The notes under the pieces were generated by a model that was given only the letters and a program-made list of their open reading frames with translations, was not told the DNA's origin and did no database searches. A stretch of 64,000 nt of DNA from Natrinema salaciae. Lineage in GTDB: Archaea > Halobacteriota > Halobacteria > Halobacteriales > Natrialbaceae. Location of the stretch: the NCBI RefSeq assembly GCF_900110865.1, contig NZ_FOFD01000004.1, forward strand, positions 571,378-635,377. The letters are read 5' to 3'. Position 1 is the first letter of the stretch. The number at the start of each line of letters is the position of its first letter. Made by a program: the position numbers and the translations under genes. Of the stretch, positions 9,131-17,643 are shown piece after piece.

Positions 9131-9796
9131 ATGGCTATCGGAATCGACCACGTCTTCGTGGTTGCATTCGTGGTCGTCGTACTCGCGTGGCTCGCCGGCG
9201 TCGGCCACCTGCTGTCGATCCCGTTTCGACTTGCCGCCGCGCCCGGGACCGTCGTTCACGAATTCGCTCACAAGCAGGCCTGCGATCTGGTCGGCGTGCC
9301 CGTTGTCGAGGTCAAATACTTCGGGCTCGGAAATCCGCCGGGGTACGTCCGCCACGGCCACCCCGAACGGTATCGGGAGACGTTCGTGATCAGCGTCGCT
9401 CCGTTTCTCGTCAACACTGTCATTTCGTTCGTCACCTTTCTCGGTCTCGCCGTGGTCGTGACGACGGCCGTCGACGGTCGATCGCCGCCGCTCGGGCTTC
9501 CAGAGCTGCTCGAGGTCCTCCGGAGTGTCTCAATCACGACGCTCGCGCTGGCGATCGGGCTCGGCTGGGTCGGCCTTGCCGTTGGCGTGAAAGCCTTCCC
9601 GAGTTTCGGCGACGCGAACACGCTGTGGACTCGGTCGCGGGCGGAGTGGCGGCGGTCCCCGATCGTCCTGGTCGGAATCCCCGTCGTCGTCGCCATTTAC
9701 GTCGTCAATATTCTCTCGTGGCTGTGGGCCGACCTGCTCTATGCCGTGGGAATCGGGATCGTCGCGTTCGCCGTCGTCGGCACAGTGGGTATCTGA
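9131..9796 (+). CDS. Membrane-embedded M50-like metalloprotease homologue
   Basis: A 221-residue integral membrane protein with about five hydrophobic helices. Helix 2 ends in [14 protein letters not shown] (near residue 39), the HExxH zinc motif of intramembrane M50-type metalloproteases and of the related DUF3267 family. Further helices lie at about 92-120, 135-155, 175-198 and 200-220. Near residue 155-160, the sequence SFGDANTLW may provide the third metal ligand (Asp), as the MPGD/DG motif does in M50 proteins; this is an inference from spacing. Substrate unknown. It precedes the HAD hydrolase by 62 bases but that gene has its own TATA element. Confidence 0.75.
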   Translation: MAIGIDHVFVVAFVVVVLAWLAGVGHLLSIPFRLAAAPGTVVHEFAHKQACDLVGVPVVEVKYFGLGNPPGYVRHGHPERYRETFVISVAPFLVNTVISFVTFLGLAVVVTTAVDGRSPPLGLPELLEVLRSVSITTLALAIGLGWVGLAVGVKAFPSFGDANTLWTRSRAEWRRSPIVLVGIPVVVAIYVVNILSWLWADLLYAVGIGIVAFAVVGTVGI

Positions 9797-9827
9797 ACGC
9801 GACCCGCTCGTCCGTCGAATTCGATCC

Positions 9828-9836
9828 ACTTTATCC
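9828..9836 (+). promoter_or_regulatory. TATA element of the HAD hydrolase gene
   Basis: ACTTTATCC centred about 26 bases before the ATG at 9859, as expected for a leaderless archaeal transcript. Confidence 0.5.
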
Positions 9837-9858
9837 CTGCCCGCCCATTTATCGGGGT

Positions 9859-10740
9859 ATGAACGCAGATGCCGTCATTCTGGACATCGACGGCGTGCTC
9901 GTCGACGTCGCCGACTCCTACCGGCGGGCGATCGTCGAGTCCGTCGAAGCAGTCTACGACCGGACGATCCGCAAAGACGACATTCAGGAATTCAAAGACG
10001 CGGGCGGGTTCAACAACGACTGGGAGCTGACGTACGCAGCCGCGCTCTACGTTCTCGCGACCGAGGAGGGCTACGGCGAGTCGCTCGAGGCGTTCACCGA
10101 CGCGATCGCCGCCGCGGGCGGCGGTCTCGAGGCGGCCGAAACCGTCGTCCGCGAGGCGACCGGCGCGCGGGCGACCCAGCGCGTGACCGAGCGCTGGGAC
10201 CGCGAGCGGCTCCGCGACGTCTTCCAGCAACTGTACCTCGGCGACGAACTCTATCGGGGGCTCGAGGGCGGCGAGCCGGACCTCGACCGCGAGACGCCGG
10301 GATTCATCCACGACGAGCCGGTGGTGCTCGACGCCGAGGCTCGAGACCGATTACTCGAGCGGTACGACGTCGGCGTCCTCACTGGCCGTCCGGAAGCGGA
10401 AGCCGAAATCGCTCTCGAACGGGTCGGACTCGACGACGCGATTCCGGTCGATCACCGGTTTACGATGGACGACTGGGAGGAGGGAAAGCCACATCCGCGA
10501 GCGCTGACGACGCTCGCGGAACGGTTCGGCGCGAACAGCGTCGTCTTCGTCGGCGACACGCTGGACGACGTCCGGACGGCGGTCAACGCCGCCGAGGCAG
10601 ATCCCGGCCGCGAGTACCGCGGAATCGGCGTCCTGACCGGCGGGCTGACCGGCGAGGAGGGCCGGCGGAAGTACGAGCGAAACGGTGCCGCGGCCGTCGT
10701 CGAGTCGATAAACGCGTTACCGGACTGGCTCGAGTCTTGA
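9859..10740 (+). CDS. HAD superfamily phosphatase (TIGR01548-like)
   Basis: A 293-residue cytoplasmic HAD-type hydrolase. Motif I is DIDGVLVD at residues 7-14 (nucleophile Asp and acid/base Asp), motif II is the Thr in LTGRP near 176, motif III is the Lys in GKPHP near 212, and motif IV is GDTLDD near 234. A large helical cap domain occupies residues about 20-130. Overall it matches the archaeal TIGR01548 group, whose substrate is unclear; sugar phosphates are likely for this superfamily. The stop codon falls within the right end of the inserted tnpB element (TTGACATCC junction), so the last residues or the stop may have been altered by the insertion. Confidence 0.88.
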   Translation: MNADAVILDIDGVLVDVADSYRRAIVESVEAVYDRTIRKDDIQEFKDAGGFNNDWELTYAAALYVLATEEGYGESLEAFTDAIAAAGGGLEAAETVVREATGARATQRVTERWDRERLRDVFQQLYLGDELYRGLEGGEPDLDRETPGFIHDEPVVLDAEARDRLLERYDVGVLTGRPEAEAEIALERVGLDDAIPVDHRFTMDDWEEGKPHPRALTTLAERFGANSVVFVGDTLDDVRTAVNAAEADPGREYRGIGVLTGGLTGEEGRRKYERNGAAAVVESINALPDWLES

Positions 10741-10741
10741 C

Positions 10742-10768
10742 ATCCTCCCCGCCCTGACGGGCGAGGAT
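10742..10768 (-). ncRNA. Predicted right-end hairpin of tnpB guide RNA (omega/reRNA)
   Basis: On the minus strand, 28 bases after the tnpB stop, a hairpin forms from ATCCTCGCCC and GGGC-GGG-GAGGAT with a GTCA loop and a three-base bulge. TnpB guide RNAs characteristically overlap the 3' end of tnpB and the right end of the element, with the guide taken from flanking DNA. Here the guide would begin near 10736 and read leftwards, antisense to the final codons of the HAD gene. The structure is seen; transcription and processing are inferred. Confidence 0.5.
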
Positions 10769-10795
10769 TCCCGACCGCGTTTGGGATATTGTGGT

Positions 10796-12076
10796 TTACG
10801 ACGTAGCCTGTTCTCGCGGTGCGAAGCATCCGCTCTCTGAATCGAACAGGTACACCGAAGGCTGTGCCAACCAGCCGTTACTCCTATCACCGCCATCCGT
10901 GGCGAGACTCGGAGATACTTTCTGGCGAATGTTCTCAGCACCATTCACGTCCGCGTTCGCTACTGTATCACACTCGTCGCAAACGTACAGGCCGCGTTCA
11001 ACACGGTTTGCATCACGCTTGCGACCACAGCACGAACACGACTTCGACGTATCCCGCTCAGACACTTGTTCGACCGTGATGCCTTCCATCTCGGCCTTGT
11101 ACTCAAGCATCGACGTGAAGCGGTCAAACGCCCACGAGTGCAGATCGAGGTTGCCATGCTTGCCCCAGTTTTTCGACTCGCCGTTCTCCTTATCCTCGCG
11201 GATACCGGAGAGGTCGCCCACCACAATCGTTCCAGCACCCTCCTCGACACACCGTTCAACGATGTGCTTCGAAAGCGTATGGAAGTAGTGGGTGCGGCGA
11301 CCCGACTTCTTCTGGTGCAACCGATTGGCTTGCTCAGAGTCCGAATCGTTACACTGAGCAATTTTCTTGCTGAAGTAGTAGTTGTCCTGCTTCAAGCAGT
11401 TGAGCGGATACAGCTCGCTATGACCGTCTTCGTAGGCGAGAGCGGCGAAGTTGTTAATACCGAGGTCAACACCCACGGTTTTCTCACCGGGCGATTCAGC
11501 AACCTCGATTTCAACCTTACAGACGAAGTGCAGTTCCCACTCGTCACCCGTCCAGACTGCCCGAACCTGTTGGACGCTCTCCACAGTGGAAAGGTCAACA
11601 TCAAGACGAGTCTGATACTCGCAAAGGATGAAGTCCGACCAGTATTCTTTGAGGTTCGACCCCTTGGAAAGTCGGACTCTCTCGTACTTGGTGTCGAGTT
11701 TGAATCCTGCGGCTTTGAACGTGACCGTGCTTCGGGGATGTTCGTCACCGTGTTTACGGTACTTCGGCGGGTTTGCCCGTGTGTCTCCGTTTTGTCGTTT
11801 ACCGTACCAGCCGGTGAACGCTTCAGCGAGTTCTTGAAGGACTCGCTGACTTGACTGAGAATGCAGGTCATCATAGCGTTCGTGCGACTTCAGGTACGAG
11901 GTGAGTTCGTTGTGACCGGGGACGTGTCCGATTTCATTCCACACGCGGTCACAGACCCACCGTCCGACGTTCCAGAGTTTCGAGGCTGAGAACCCGAGCG
12001 AATCAAGGTCGTCAGACACCCGTTTCTGGTTCCGGATGGAAGCAGTATAGGTGCGGGTGACAACCTGTTTCGCCAT
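10796..12076 (-). CDS. tnpB: RNA-guided nuclease TnpB
   Basis: A 426-residue, full-length TnpB of the haloarchaeal IS1341 type. The N-terminal WED/REC part (residues 1-190) includes the conserved LQELAEAFTGWY. The RuvC domain has its first Asp in GVDLGINN near residue 204 and its last Asp in NADVNG near 375. The zinc finger lies between (CSCCG and CDEC). At the middle RuvC position, where ISDra2-type proteins have Glu in a VEDL motif, this protein has VGDLSGIRED; nearby acidic residues may compensate. No frameshift or stop is visible, so the protein may be functional. It would cut target DNA at sites matched by its guide RNA next to a target-adjacent motif, favouring retention of the element. 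Confidence 0.93.
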   Translation of the reverse strand: MAKQVVTRTYTASIRNQKRVSDDLDSLGFSASKLWNVGRWVCDRVWNEIGHVPGHNELTSYLKSHERYDDLHSQSSQRVLQELAEAFTGWYGKRQNGDTRANPPKYRKHGDEHPRSTVTFKAAGFKLDTKYERVRLSKGSNLKEYWSDFILCEYQTRLDVDLSTVESVQQVRAVWTGDEWELHFVCKVEIEVAESPGEKTVGVDLGINNFAALAYEDGHSELYPLNCLKQDNYYFSKKIAQCNDSDSEQANRLHQKKSGRRTHYFHTLSKHIVERCVEEGAGTIVVGDLSGIREDKENGESKNWGKHGNLDLHSWAFDRFTSMLEYKAEMEGITVEQVSERDTSKSCSCCGRKRDANRVERGLYVCDECDTVANADVNGAENIRQKVSPSLATDGGDRSNGWLAQPSVYLFDSESGCFAPREQATS

Positions 12077-12271
12077 ATGTAACCTATGTAGAAAAACCTA
12101 CTTGAAGGTGTGGGTTCGAGCGTGGAATATCCAATCGTGCAATCGACGGTGGACGGTGACAGGGAATGTCGGATTCATCCCCGCCTTTCAGGGCGGGGCT
12201 TTCTCCTCGCACTTCCGTAAGCTCCGGTGGGGCCGGGACGGCTGCGCCGGCGGGCGTGTTCCGACGCGCCG

Positions 12272-12721
12272 TCACGTCCGGTCGCGCGGCAACCGGACGA
12301 ACGTCAGCCAGAAGTCCTCGAACGATCGGCCGAGCTCGATGAACTCGTCCGGTTCGACCGGTTTCTGGACGTACGCGTTCGCGTGGAGGTCGTAGGATCG
12401 GGCGATGTCTTCCTCCGACGCCGAACTCGTCATCACGATCACGGGGATCGAACGGAGTGCCGGCTCGGACTTGAATTCGGAGAGGATGTCGGCACCGTCG
12501 ACGTCGGGGAGTTGAAAGTCGAGGAGGATCATGTCCGGCCGCGGACTGTCCGCGTGCTCGTCGCGCTGGTGGACGAAATCGAGGGCCGCCTCGCCGTCGG
12601 TGACGGTGTAGATCCGGCTGGCGATGTTCGCGTCTTCGAACGACTCCGAGAAGAGGCGCGCGTCGCCGGGATTGGGTTCGACCAACAAGATGGTGATCGC
12701 GTCCTCGATGGGCGGAGACAT
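12272..12721 (-). CDS. Stand-alone response regulator receiver protein
   Basis: A 149-residue CheY-like receiver with no output domain. Visible are the acidic pair region (LLVEPNPGD, residues 11-19), the phospho-accepting Asp in MILLDFQLPD near residue 63, the switch Ser/Thr in VIVMTSSAS near 92-98 and the conserved Lys in YVQKPVEP near 115. The ATG at 12721 begins right at the receiver fold; the longer frame adds low-quality Arg-rich sequence. Such single-domain regulators are common in haloarchaea and receive phosphate from PAS-containing histidine kinases, none of which lies nearby. The tnpB element sits directly downstream. Confidence 0.9.
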   Translation of the reverse strand: MSPPIEDAITILLVEPNPGDARLFSESFEDANIASRIYTVTDGEAALDFVHQRDEHADSPRPDMILLDFQLPDVDGADILSEFKSEPALRSIPVIVMTSSASEEDIARSYDLHANAYVQKPVEPDEFIELGRSFEDFWLTFVRLPRDRT

Positions 12722-12837
12722 ACCAATCGTTGGCGCGAGCCGCAAAAGAAGTATCCGGTTACGTGAGACGACAGTACCGGTCGGATGCGGGTTCCGGACG
12801 ACGGCCGTGACGTGAGCGAACGGTTCGGGTGGGCGGG

Positions 12838-13389
12838 TCAGGCGGCGGGGTCGTCCAATCGGCGGCACGAATCGAATCGCTCGTCGGTCAGGTAGACGTC
12901 CCCGTCGCGAACGGCGACGCCGATCCCCTCGAGCGCGGCCCCGCGACACGGGCCGGCCGTACAGACGCCGTCATCGCACTCGAAGCGCGCACCGTGTTCG
13001 TGACAGACCAGTTGCTCGTCGCGGACGATCGCTCCGGGGCCGGGATCGAGTCGGACGTCCGGCTCGTGCGGACAGGAGTTGCGCCACGCGGAGACGTCGT
13101 CGCCGTCCCGACGGAGGATCAGTTCCGTCCCGCGGCGGTCGCGCCGCGCCTCACACCGGAGCGTCCCGTTCGTCGGGACGGCCGCGAGCGGAGCGATACG
13201 GCGGGGGTCGTCGCCCGCGGTCTCGCCGTCGACCGCCTCGGTATCGTCGTCGCCCGAACTCCGTCGGTCTCCGTCGACGCTGAAGCGAAACGTCGCGTCG
13301 GCGGTCGACACGTCGCCCTCGTCGTCGTAGATACGGACGGACGTCGACTCGTCCGCTCCCTCGAGCGTTACCCGCACGGAATCGGTCAT
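12838..13389 (-). CDS. Rieske-type [2Fe-2S] protein
   Basis: A 183-residue protein with a C-terminal Rieske domain (residues about 80-180). Cluster ligands are CPHEP near residue 110 and CHEHGARF near 128, the C-x-H ... C-x2-H pattern. A second pair, DDGVCTAGPC, follows as in ferredoxin-like Rieske proteins of dioxygenases. The N-terminal 75 residues are acidic and probably form a separate small domain (VRVTLEGADESTSVRIYDD). No transmembrane segment is seen, so this is likely a soluble electron carrier or regulatory subunit rather than part of a bc complex. It stands alone, between a response regulator and a short acidic protein. Confidence 0.87.
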   Translation of the reverse strand: MTDSVRVTLEGADESTSVRIYDDEGDVSTADATFRFSVDGDRRSSGDDDTEAVDGETAGDDPRRIAPLAAVPTNGTLRCEARRDRRGTELILRRDGDDVSAWRNSCPHEPDVRLDPGPGAIVRDEQLVCHEHGARFECDDGVCTAGPCRGAALEGIGVAVRDGDVYLTDERFDSCRRLDDPAA

Positions 13390-13515
13390 GCAACACTATT
13401 TTCGGCCAGCCTAAAAATACGTTCCGGACCCGCCGGCGGGGTCCGAGTCGCGCGGCCGGGTTCCGCCCTCGAAAACACGCGGTACCCCTTTAGGGATGCT
13501 CCGTGAAGACCGGGT

Positions 13516-13755
13516 ATGGACGATTCGAACGTCACCGTCGACGTCGAGGTCGAAGTCGAAGTGGACTCCAACGAACTCGAGATCGAAGTCGGAGACGAGC
13601 GGGAGTTCGAGGGCGAACTCGAGGCCGGCGGCCTGACCATCGAGGTCGAGGCGGAGGTCGAGGTCGAAGGTGAAGGCGAGAGCGAAAGCGCCGAGGAAGC
13701 GGAGTCCGAGGAAACCGAAGAGAAGGCAGAGTCCGAGGAAACCGAAGAGGACTGA
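13516..13755 (+). CDS. Extremely acidic low-complexity protein
   Basis: A 79-residue protein composed largely of Glu, Val, Asp and Ser. The first half alternates charged and hydrophobic residues (VDVEVEVEVD), as in a beta strand. The end is built from two copies of a 27-base unit (13702-13722 and 13729-13749 are identical over 21 bases) encoding ESEETEE. A T-rich element (CCCTTTAGG) lies about 25 bases before the ATG, which supports real expression. No family recognised. The repeat could expand or contract. Low complexity makes a purely computational artefact possible. Confidence 0.5.
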   Translation: MDDSNVTVDVEVEVEVDSNELEIEVGDEREFEGELEAGGLTIEVEAEVEVEGEGESESAEEAESEETEEKAESEETEED

Positions 13756-13878
13756 TCGGTCACGTCGCAAGGCTCGACGCCCGGGTCGACGTGCCGCCGC
13801 GGTCCGCCCGAGCCAGCACGCGCTCGCGATTCTCGCGCGTGTCGAAAAACGCTTGTACTGCCCCCGGTACCTGCCAGC

Positions 13879-15537
13879 ATGGCCTGGACGATCATGCCGA
13901 CCGTCGAGGAGTACGAGCGGGCCCGCGAGACGTTCGCGTGGGACCTCCCCGACGAGTACAACCCCGCCGTCGACTTCCTCCGGAAACACGAGGACACGAG
14001 TCGGACGGCGCTACGGTACGAGACGCCCGACGACGGCCTCGAGACGTACTCGTTCGACGATCTCGACGACCGGTCCGACCGCCTCGCGGCCGCGCTCGCC
14101 GACCTCGGCGTCGAGGCCGGCGATCGAGTCGGCGTCGTGGTCCCGCAGAAACCCCAGAATCCGCTGACTCACCTGGCGAACTGGAAACTCGGCGCAGTGT
14201 CGGTACCGCTGACGGTACTCTTCGGTCGCGACGCCTTGCAGTACCGACTCGAGGACAGCGAAGCGAAAGCCGTCGTCGTCGATCCGAGCGTCCGCGAGAC
14301 CGTCGACGAGATCCGCGGGGAGTGCCCGGCGCTCGAGGCCGTGATCGAACTCGGCGACGGCGACTCGGTCGCGGGTGACGCGTCCGCCTTCGACGACCTC
14401 CTCGCCGGATACGAGCCCGGAATCGACGTCTACGACTCCACGCCGGAAACGCCGACGGCGATCATGTACACGAGCGGGTCGACCGGGCCGCCGAAGGGGG
14501 TCCGGCACAGCCACGCGCTCTGGCTCGGGCGGGCCGCCGCCGCGTACAACTACTTCGATCAGGGGCTCGCCGAGGGCGAGGCCACGCTGTGGACCCCGGC
14601 AGACTGGGCGTGGGGAGCCGCACTCGGCGGGACGCTGTTCGCCGCGTGGCACCACGGCTGTACGATCGTCGGCTGGCCCCGCGACGGGTTCGACCCCGAC
14701 GCGGTCTACGGCCTCATGGAGCGCCACGAGGTGACCGAGGCGTTCATGCCGCCGACCGCGCTCCGGATGCTGACGGGCGTCGACGACCCCGAAGACCGGT
14801 ACGACCTCTCGCTCGAGACGTTCGCCTCCGCCGGCGAACCGCTCACGTCGGAGGTCGTCGACTGGGTCGAATCGACGTTCGACGACGTCGCGATCAACGA
14901 ATTCTACGGCCAGACCGAACTCAACCTCGTCGTCGGCAACTCGGAGACGTGGTTCGACACGCGGCCGGGAAGCATGGGCAAACCGTTCCCCGGCTACGAG
15001 GTCGCGGTGCTCGACCCCGAAACGCACGACCGGCTCGAGACCGGCGAGGTGGGCGAACTCGCCGTGAAGCCGGGCGATCGGCGGGTCTTCTTCGACGGGT
15101 ACCACGGCCTCCCCGAAAAGACGGCGAGCAAGCGGACGGAGAACGGGTGGTTCCTGACCGACGACCTCGTCGAACGCGACGCGGACGGCTACCTGTGGTT
15201 CGTCTCGCGGGCCGACGACGTCATTCTCACCAGCGGCTACCGCGTCGGCCCGATGGAGGTCGAGGACGCGATCCTCACCCACGAGGCCGTCGAGCAGGTC
15301 GGCGTCGTCGGCGTCCCCGACGACACCCGCGGCGAGGCGATCAAGGCGTTCGTCAAACCCGCCACCGACGAGTACGACCCCGACGCGCTCCGCGACGAGA
15401 TCCGCGAGCTGGTCCGCGACCGGCTCGCCGAGTACGAGTACCCGCAACACGTCGCGTTCGTCGAGACGTTGCCGACCACGACGACCGGCAAGATCCGCCG
15501 CCGCTCCCTGCGGGATCGCGAGACGACCGGCGAGTAG
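13879..15537 (+). CDS. AMP-forming acyl-CoA synthetase
   Basis: A 552-residue member of the ANL superfamily, close to medium-chain acyl-CoA or acetyl-CoA-like synthetases of haloarchaea. The ATP-binding P-loop TSGSTGPPKG is near residue 198, the A5-like motif NEFYGQTE near 342, the hinge/A8 region (YLWFVSRADDVILTSGYRVGP) near 440-458, and the catalytic Lys in TTTGKIRRR near 535. The reaction converts a carboxylic acid, ATP and CoA into acyl-CoA, AMP and pyrophosphate in the cytoplasm. A promoter-like CGAAAAACGC lies near 13842. The gene is monocistronic; the exact acid cannot be read from the sequence. Confidence 0.93.
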   Translation: MAWTIMPTVEEYERARETFAWDLPDEYNPAVDFLRKHEDTSRTALRYETPDDGLETYSFDDLDDRSDRLAAALADLGVEAGDRVGVVVPQKPQNPLTHLANWKLGAVSVPLTVLFGRDALQYRLEDSEAKAVVVDPSVRETVDEIRGECPALEAVIELGDGDSVAGDASAFDDLLAGYEPGIDVYDSTPETPTAIMYTSGSTGPPKGVRHSHALWLGRAAAAYNYFDQGLAEGEATLWTPADWAWGAALGGTLFAAWHHGCTIVGWPRDGFDPDAVYGLMERHEVTEAFMPPTALRMLTGVDDPEDRYDLSLETFASAGEPLTSEVVDWVESTFDDVAINEFYGQTELNLVVGNSETWFDTRPGSMGKPFPGYEVAVLDPETHDRLETGEVGELAVKPGDRRVFFDGYHGLPEKTASKRTENGWFLTDDLVERDADGYLWFVSRADDVILTSGYRVGPMEVEDAILTHEAVEQVGVVGVPDDTRGEAIKAFVKPATDEYDPDALRDEIRELVRDRLAEYEYPQHVAFVETLPTTTTGKIRRRSLRDRETTGE

Positions 15538-15599
15538 CCATCGGACCCCGCGGCGAGAGTGACGCCGAACCGCCTCCGAGACGACGGGAGCCGCAGTCG

Positions 15600-15608
15600 G
15601 TTTTATAA
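15600..15608 (+). promoter_or_regulatory. TATA box of the uspA gene
   Basis: GTTTTATAATC, a near-ideal archaeal TATA element, centred about 28 bases before the ATG at 15632. Confidence 0.6.
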
Positions 15609-15631
15609 TCACCCCATGCGAATTTCTCCCT

Positions 15632-16054
15632 ATGTATCGCGTCTTGATACCCGTCGACACCAACGAGGACCGCGCGCTGGCACAGGCCGAGTACGTCAAA
15701 TCACTGCCGAACGCGTCGGAATCCGTCGAGGCTCACCTCCTGTTCGTCTTCACCGAGGACAGCGACGACCTGCCCCAGGAGTTCGAGAAGTTCAAGTCCG
15801 CCTCCCGGATCGGCTCCGTCCGCCGCGCACAGGAGGCCCTCGAAGAAGCCGGCATCGAGGTGACGATCCTCGAGGACAGCGGCGACACCGAGGAGGACAT
15901 CCTCGAGGAAGCCGCGGCCTACGACGTCGACTCGATCGTCCTCGGCGGCCGGAAACGCTCCCCAGTCGGCAAGGCGATCTTCGGCAGCACCACGCAGGGC
16001 GTCATTCTCAGTTCGGATCGGCCGGTGGTCGTCACCGGCGGTGGCGGGTCGTAG
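15632..16054 (+). CDS. Universal stress protein (UspA family)
   Basis: A 140-residue UspA-fold protein. It starts with the typical MYRVLIPVDTNEDRALAQAEYV and ends with the nucleotide-binding signature GGRKRSPVGKAIFGSTTQGVI (residues about 108-130), in which the G-x2-G-x9-G(S/T) pattern indicates an ATP-binding subtype. Acidic surface residues are consistent with halophily. It is monocistronic with its own TATA box. Haloarchaeal genomes carry many paralogues, and a specific stress cannot be assigned. Confidence 0.92.
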   Translation: MYRVLIPVDTNEDRALAQAEYVKSLPNASESVEAHLLFVFTEDSDDLPQEFEKFKSASRIGSVRRAQEALEEAGIEVTILEDSGDTEEDILEEAAAYDVDSIVLGGRKRSPVGKAIFGSTTQGVILSSDRPVVVTGGGGS

Positions 16055-16182
16055 TCGCCCGGGAGGTTCCCACGCGAATCGAGCGATCCGGGCGGGATCA
16101 GAGCCGCGGGCGAAGCGGTGTCCGTCGATCCCCATGTTCCCGCCGGCAGCCATCTTATCCGGATCGATACCGAGTATTCGGT

Positions 16183-17016
16183 ATGGAGATTCGGGAACCG
16201 GAGCCGGACGAGGCGGCGCGGATTCGGGAGGTCGTCGATAGCTCGATGACGACCTCGTTCAGGCTCAGTCCGGGACAGATCGACGGGATCACGGACGACC
16301 AGTTCGCCGACGACGCCATCGCCGAGAAACTCGGCGACGAGAACACGCTGCTTCAGGTCGCCGAGAGCGGTGCGGACATCGAGGGCGTCGCCATCACCGG
16401 GTTCGTCGAGGGGCGACTCGAGGACGGGTGGGGCGAGGTGAACTGGCTGTTCGTCGATCCGGAACACCGCGGGCAGGGTATCGGGACGGAACTGTACGAG
16501 GCCGCGACGGACACGCTCCGCGACCGCGGTGCCGAGCACGTCTGCGTCACCGTCCTCGAGGCAAACACCGAGGGCCACCAGTTCGTCGAGCGCTTCGGCC
16601 TCGAGCACGACGGCGACCGGCGCATCGAGGTCGCCGAGGAGTCCCTCGTGAAGTACGTGTATACGGACGCGGAGGCGGACGCTGCGCCCCCGTCGACGTC
16701 GGAGGCGGAAGCGGCGGACGAGGAGGACGCAGCGGCGGCCGAGTTCCCCGAAACGGCGGAGACCGACGGCCACCTGACGGCGACCGACGACGGAAAGACG
16801 GTGTACATCGCTCGCGACGAGGCCGAGTCCGGCACCGCGGCTCCGTTCTTCGTCTCCTACGAGGACGCGGACCACGCGGAACAGTACGGGTATTACTGTT
16901 CGAACTGCGGCTCGCTCGACGTCTCGATGAACAACATGGAACGGCTCGAGTGCAGTGACTGTGGCAACTCACACGCAGAACGATCCGAGGAGTCGTACGA
17001 CGACTCGCACCTCTAG
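16183..17016 (+). CDS. GNAT acetyltransferase fused to a zinc-binding DUF5816-like domain
   Basis: A 277-residue two-domain protein. Residues 1-165 form a GNAT N-acetyltransferase: the acetyl-CoA loop is HRGQGIGTELYEAA near residue 96, and VLEANTEGHQFVERFGL near 128 is the usual fourth motif. A Glu/Ala linker of about 40 residues follows. The C-terminal domain (about 195-277) has CSNCG and CSDCG, a treble-clef or zinc ribbon, resembling haloarchaeal DUF5816 proteins. The ATG at 16183 lies about 28 bases after a TTATCC element; the earlier part of the open frame overlaps uspA. Substrate unknown; the fusion suggests a protein or nucleic-acid substrate (weak inference). Confidence 0.87.
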   Translation: MEIREPEPDEAARIREVVDSSMTTSFRLSPGQIDGITDDQFADDAIAEKLGDENTLLQVAESGADIEGVAITGFVEGRLEDGWGEVNWLFVDPEHRGQGIGTELYEAATDTLRDRGAEHVCVTVLEANTEGHQFVERFGLEHDGDRRIEVAEESLVKYVYTDAEADAAPPSTSEAEAADEEDAAAAEFPETAETDGHLTATDDGKTVYIARDEAESGTAAPFFVSYEDADHAEQYGYYCSNCGSLDVSMNNMERLECSDCGNSHAERSEESYDDSHL

Positions 17017-17086
17017 GCTCTCACTGCGCGGACCCGAAATCGTCCGCTCGTCTCGAGTCGGCCGCTCGGAACCGTACTCCCCGTCG

Positions 17087-17593
17087 TTACTTCGCGAAGA
17101 TGCTGTCGGCGGTCGCCGCGCCGACGACGCTGAAGACCGAGCCCACGGTCACGGCTTTGAACGTGGTCAGTGCGCGCTCGCAGGAGGTCGCGACGCTCTC
17201 GAGGGACGGGCCGGAGGAGCCGACCAGGAGCCCGGGGTCACAAGCGGTCGCGGCGTCCTCGAGAAACGTCCTGGGGGCACCGAACAACAGCGCGAGGACT
17301 GTCACCGAGCCGAACGTAACGACCATCAGCGAGATAAACCGGATCGGAACGCCGGCCACCTCCTGTTCGTCGTCGACGTCGCGGGTCGTGTCCGCCTTGT
17401 ACAGCGCCGCGTAGCCGATCGAGAAGACGATCGCGACGATCGCGAGTGCCTGCAAAATGTGCATGTTCCCCGCGAGCACCCAGACCTCCTCCGTGACCAC
17501 GAACGGGCCGGCGAGCAGGAACCCGCCGACGATCTGCTGGGCCGAGTCCGCGAGCCGGAAATCGCGCGGCCGACGCGGGCGTCGAAGCTTCAT
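17087..17593 (-). CDS. DUF2391-type membrane protein
   Basis: A 168-residue integral membrane protein. Four hydrophobic helices lie at about 20-40, 46-66, 84-106 and 140-165, after a basic N-terminus (KLRRPRRPRDFRLAD) expected on the cytoplasmic side. The QQIVGGFLLAGPFVVTEEVW and HILQAL segments recall the DUF2391 family of putative integral membrane proteins. The function of that family is unknown. It is followed upstream on the same strand by a ZIP-like protein and a cation exchanger, giving a cluster of membrane proteins at 17-19.8 kb, though the gaps of about 50 bases leave separate promoters possible. Confidence 0.7.
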   Translation of the reverse strand: MKLRRPRRPRDFRLADSAQQIVGGFLLAGPFVVTEEVWVLAGNMHILQALAIVAIVFSIGYAALYKADTTRDVDDEQEVAGVPIRFISLMVVTFGSVTVLALLFGAPRTFLEDAATACDPGLLVGSSGPSLESVATSCERALTTFKAVTVGSVFSVVGAATADSIFAK

Positions 17594-17643
17594 AGCGGGG
17601 GATTACGACGGAACGATAAAACGCTCCCGTTTGATGAACCCGG

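Larger units (their letters stand above)
10737..12216 (-). mobile_element. Solo tnpB insertion element (IS200/IS605 superfamily, IS1341-type)
   Basis: A 1.48-kb element containing only tnpB and no tnpA. Both ends carry GC-rich hairpins: the left one has a 7-bp stem (12179-12185 with 12192-12198) and the right one lies at 10742-10768. On the element strand the right end finishes with GGATGTCAA. The left boundary is placed after a TTAC read on the minus strand (complement at 12217-12220), a known target motif in this superfamily; this boundary is inferred. Without tnpA the element depends on a transposase elsewhere. It inserted at the 3' end of the HAD gene. Confidence 0.75.
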
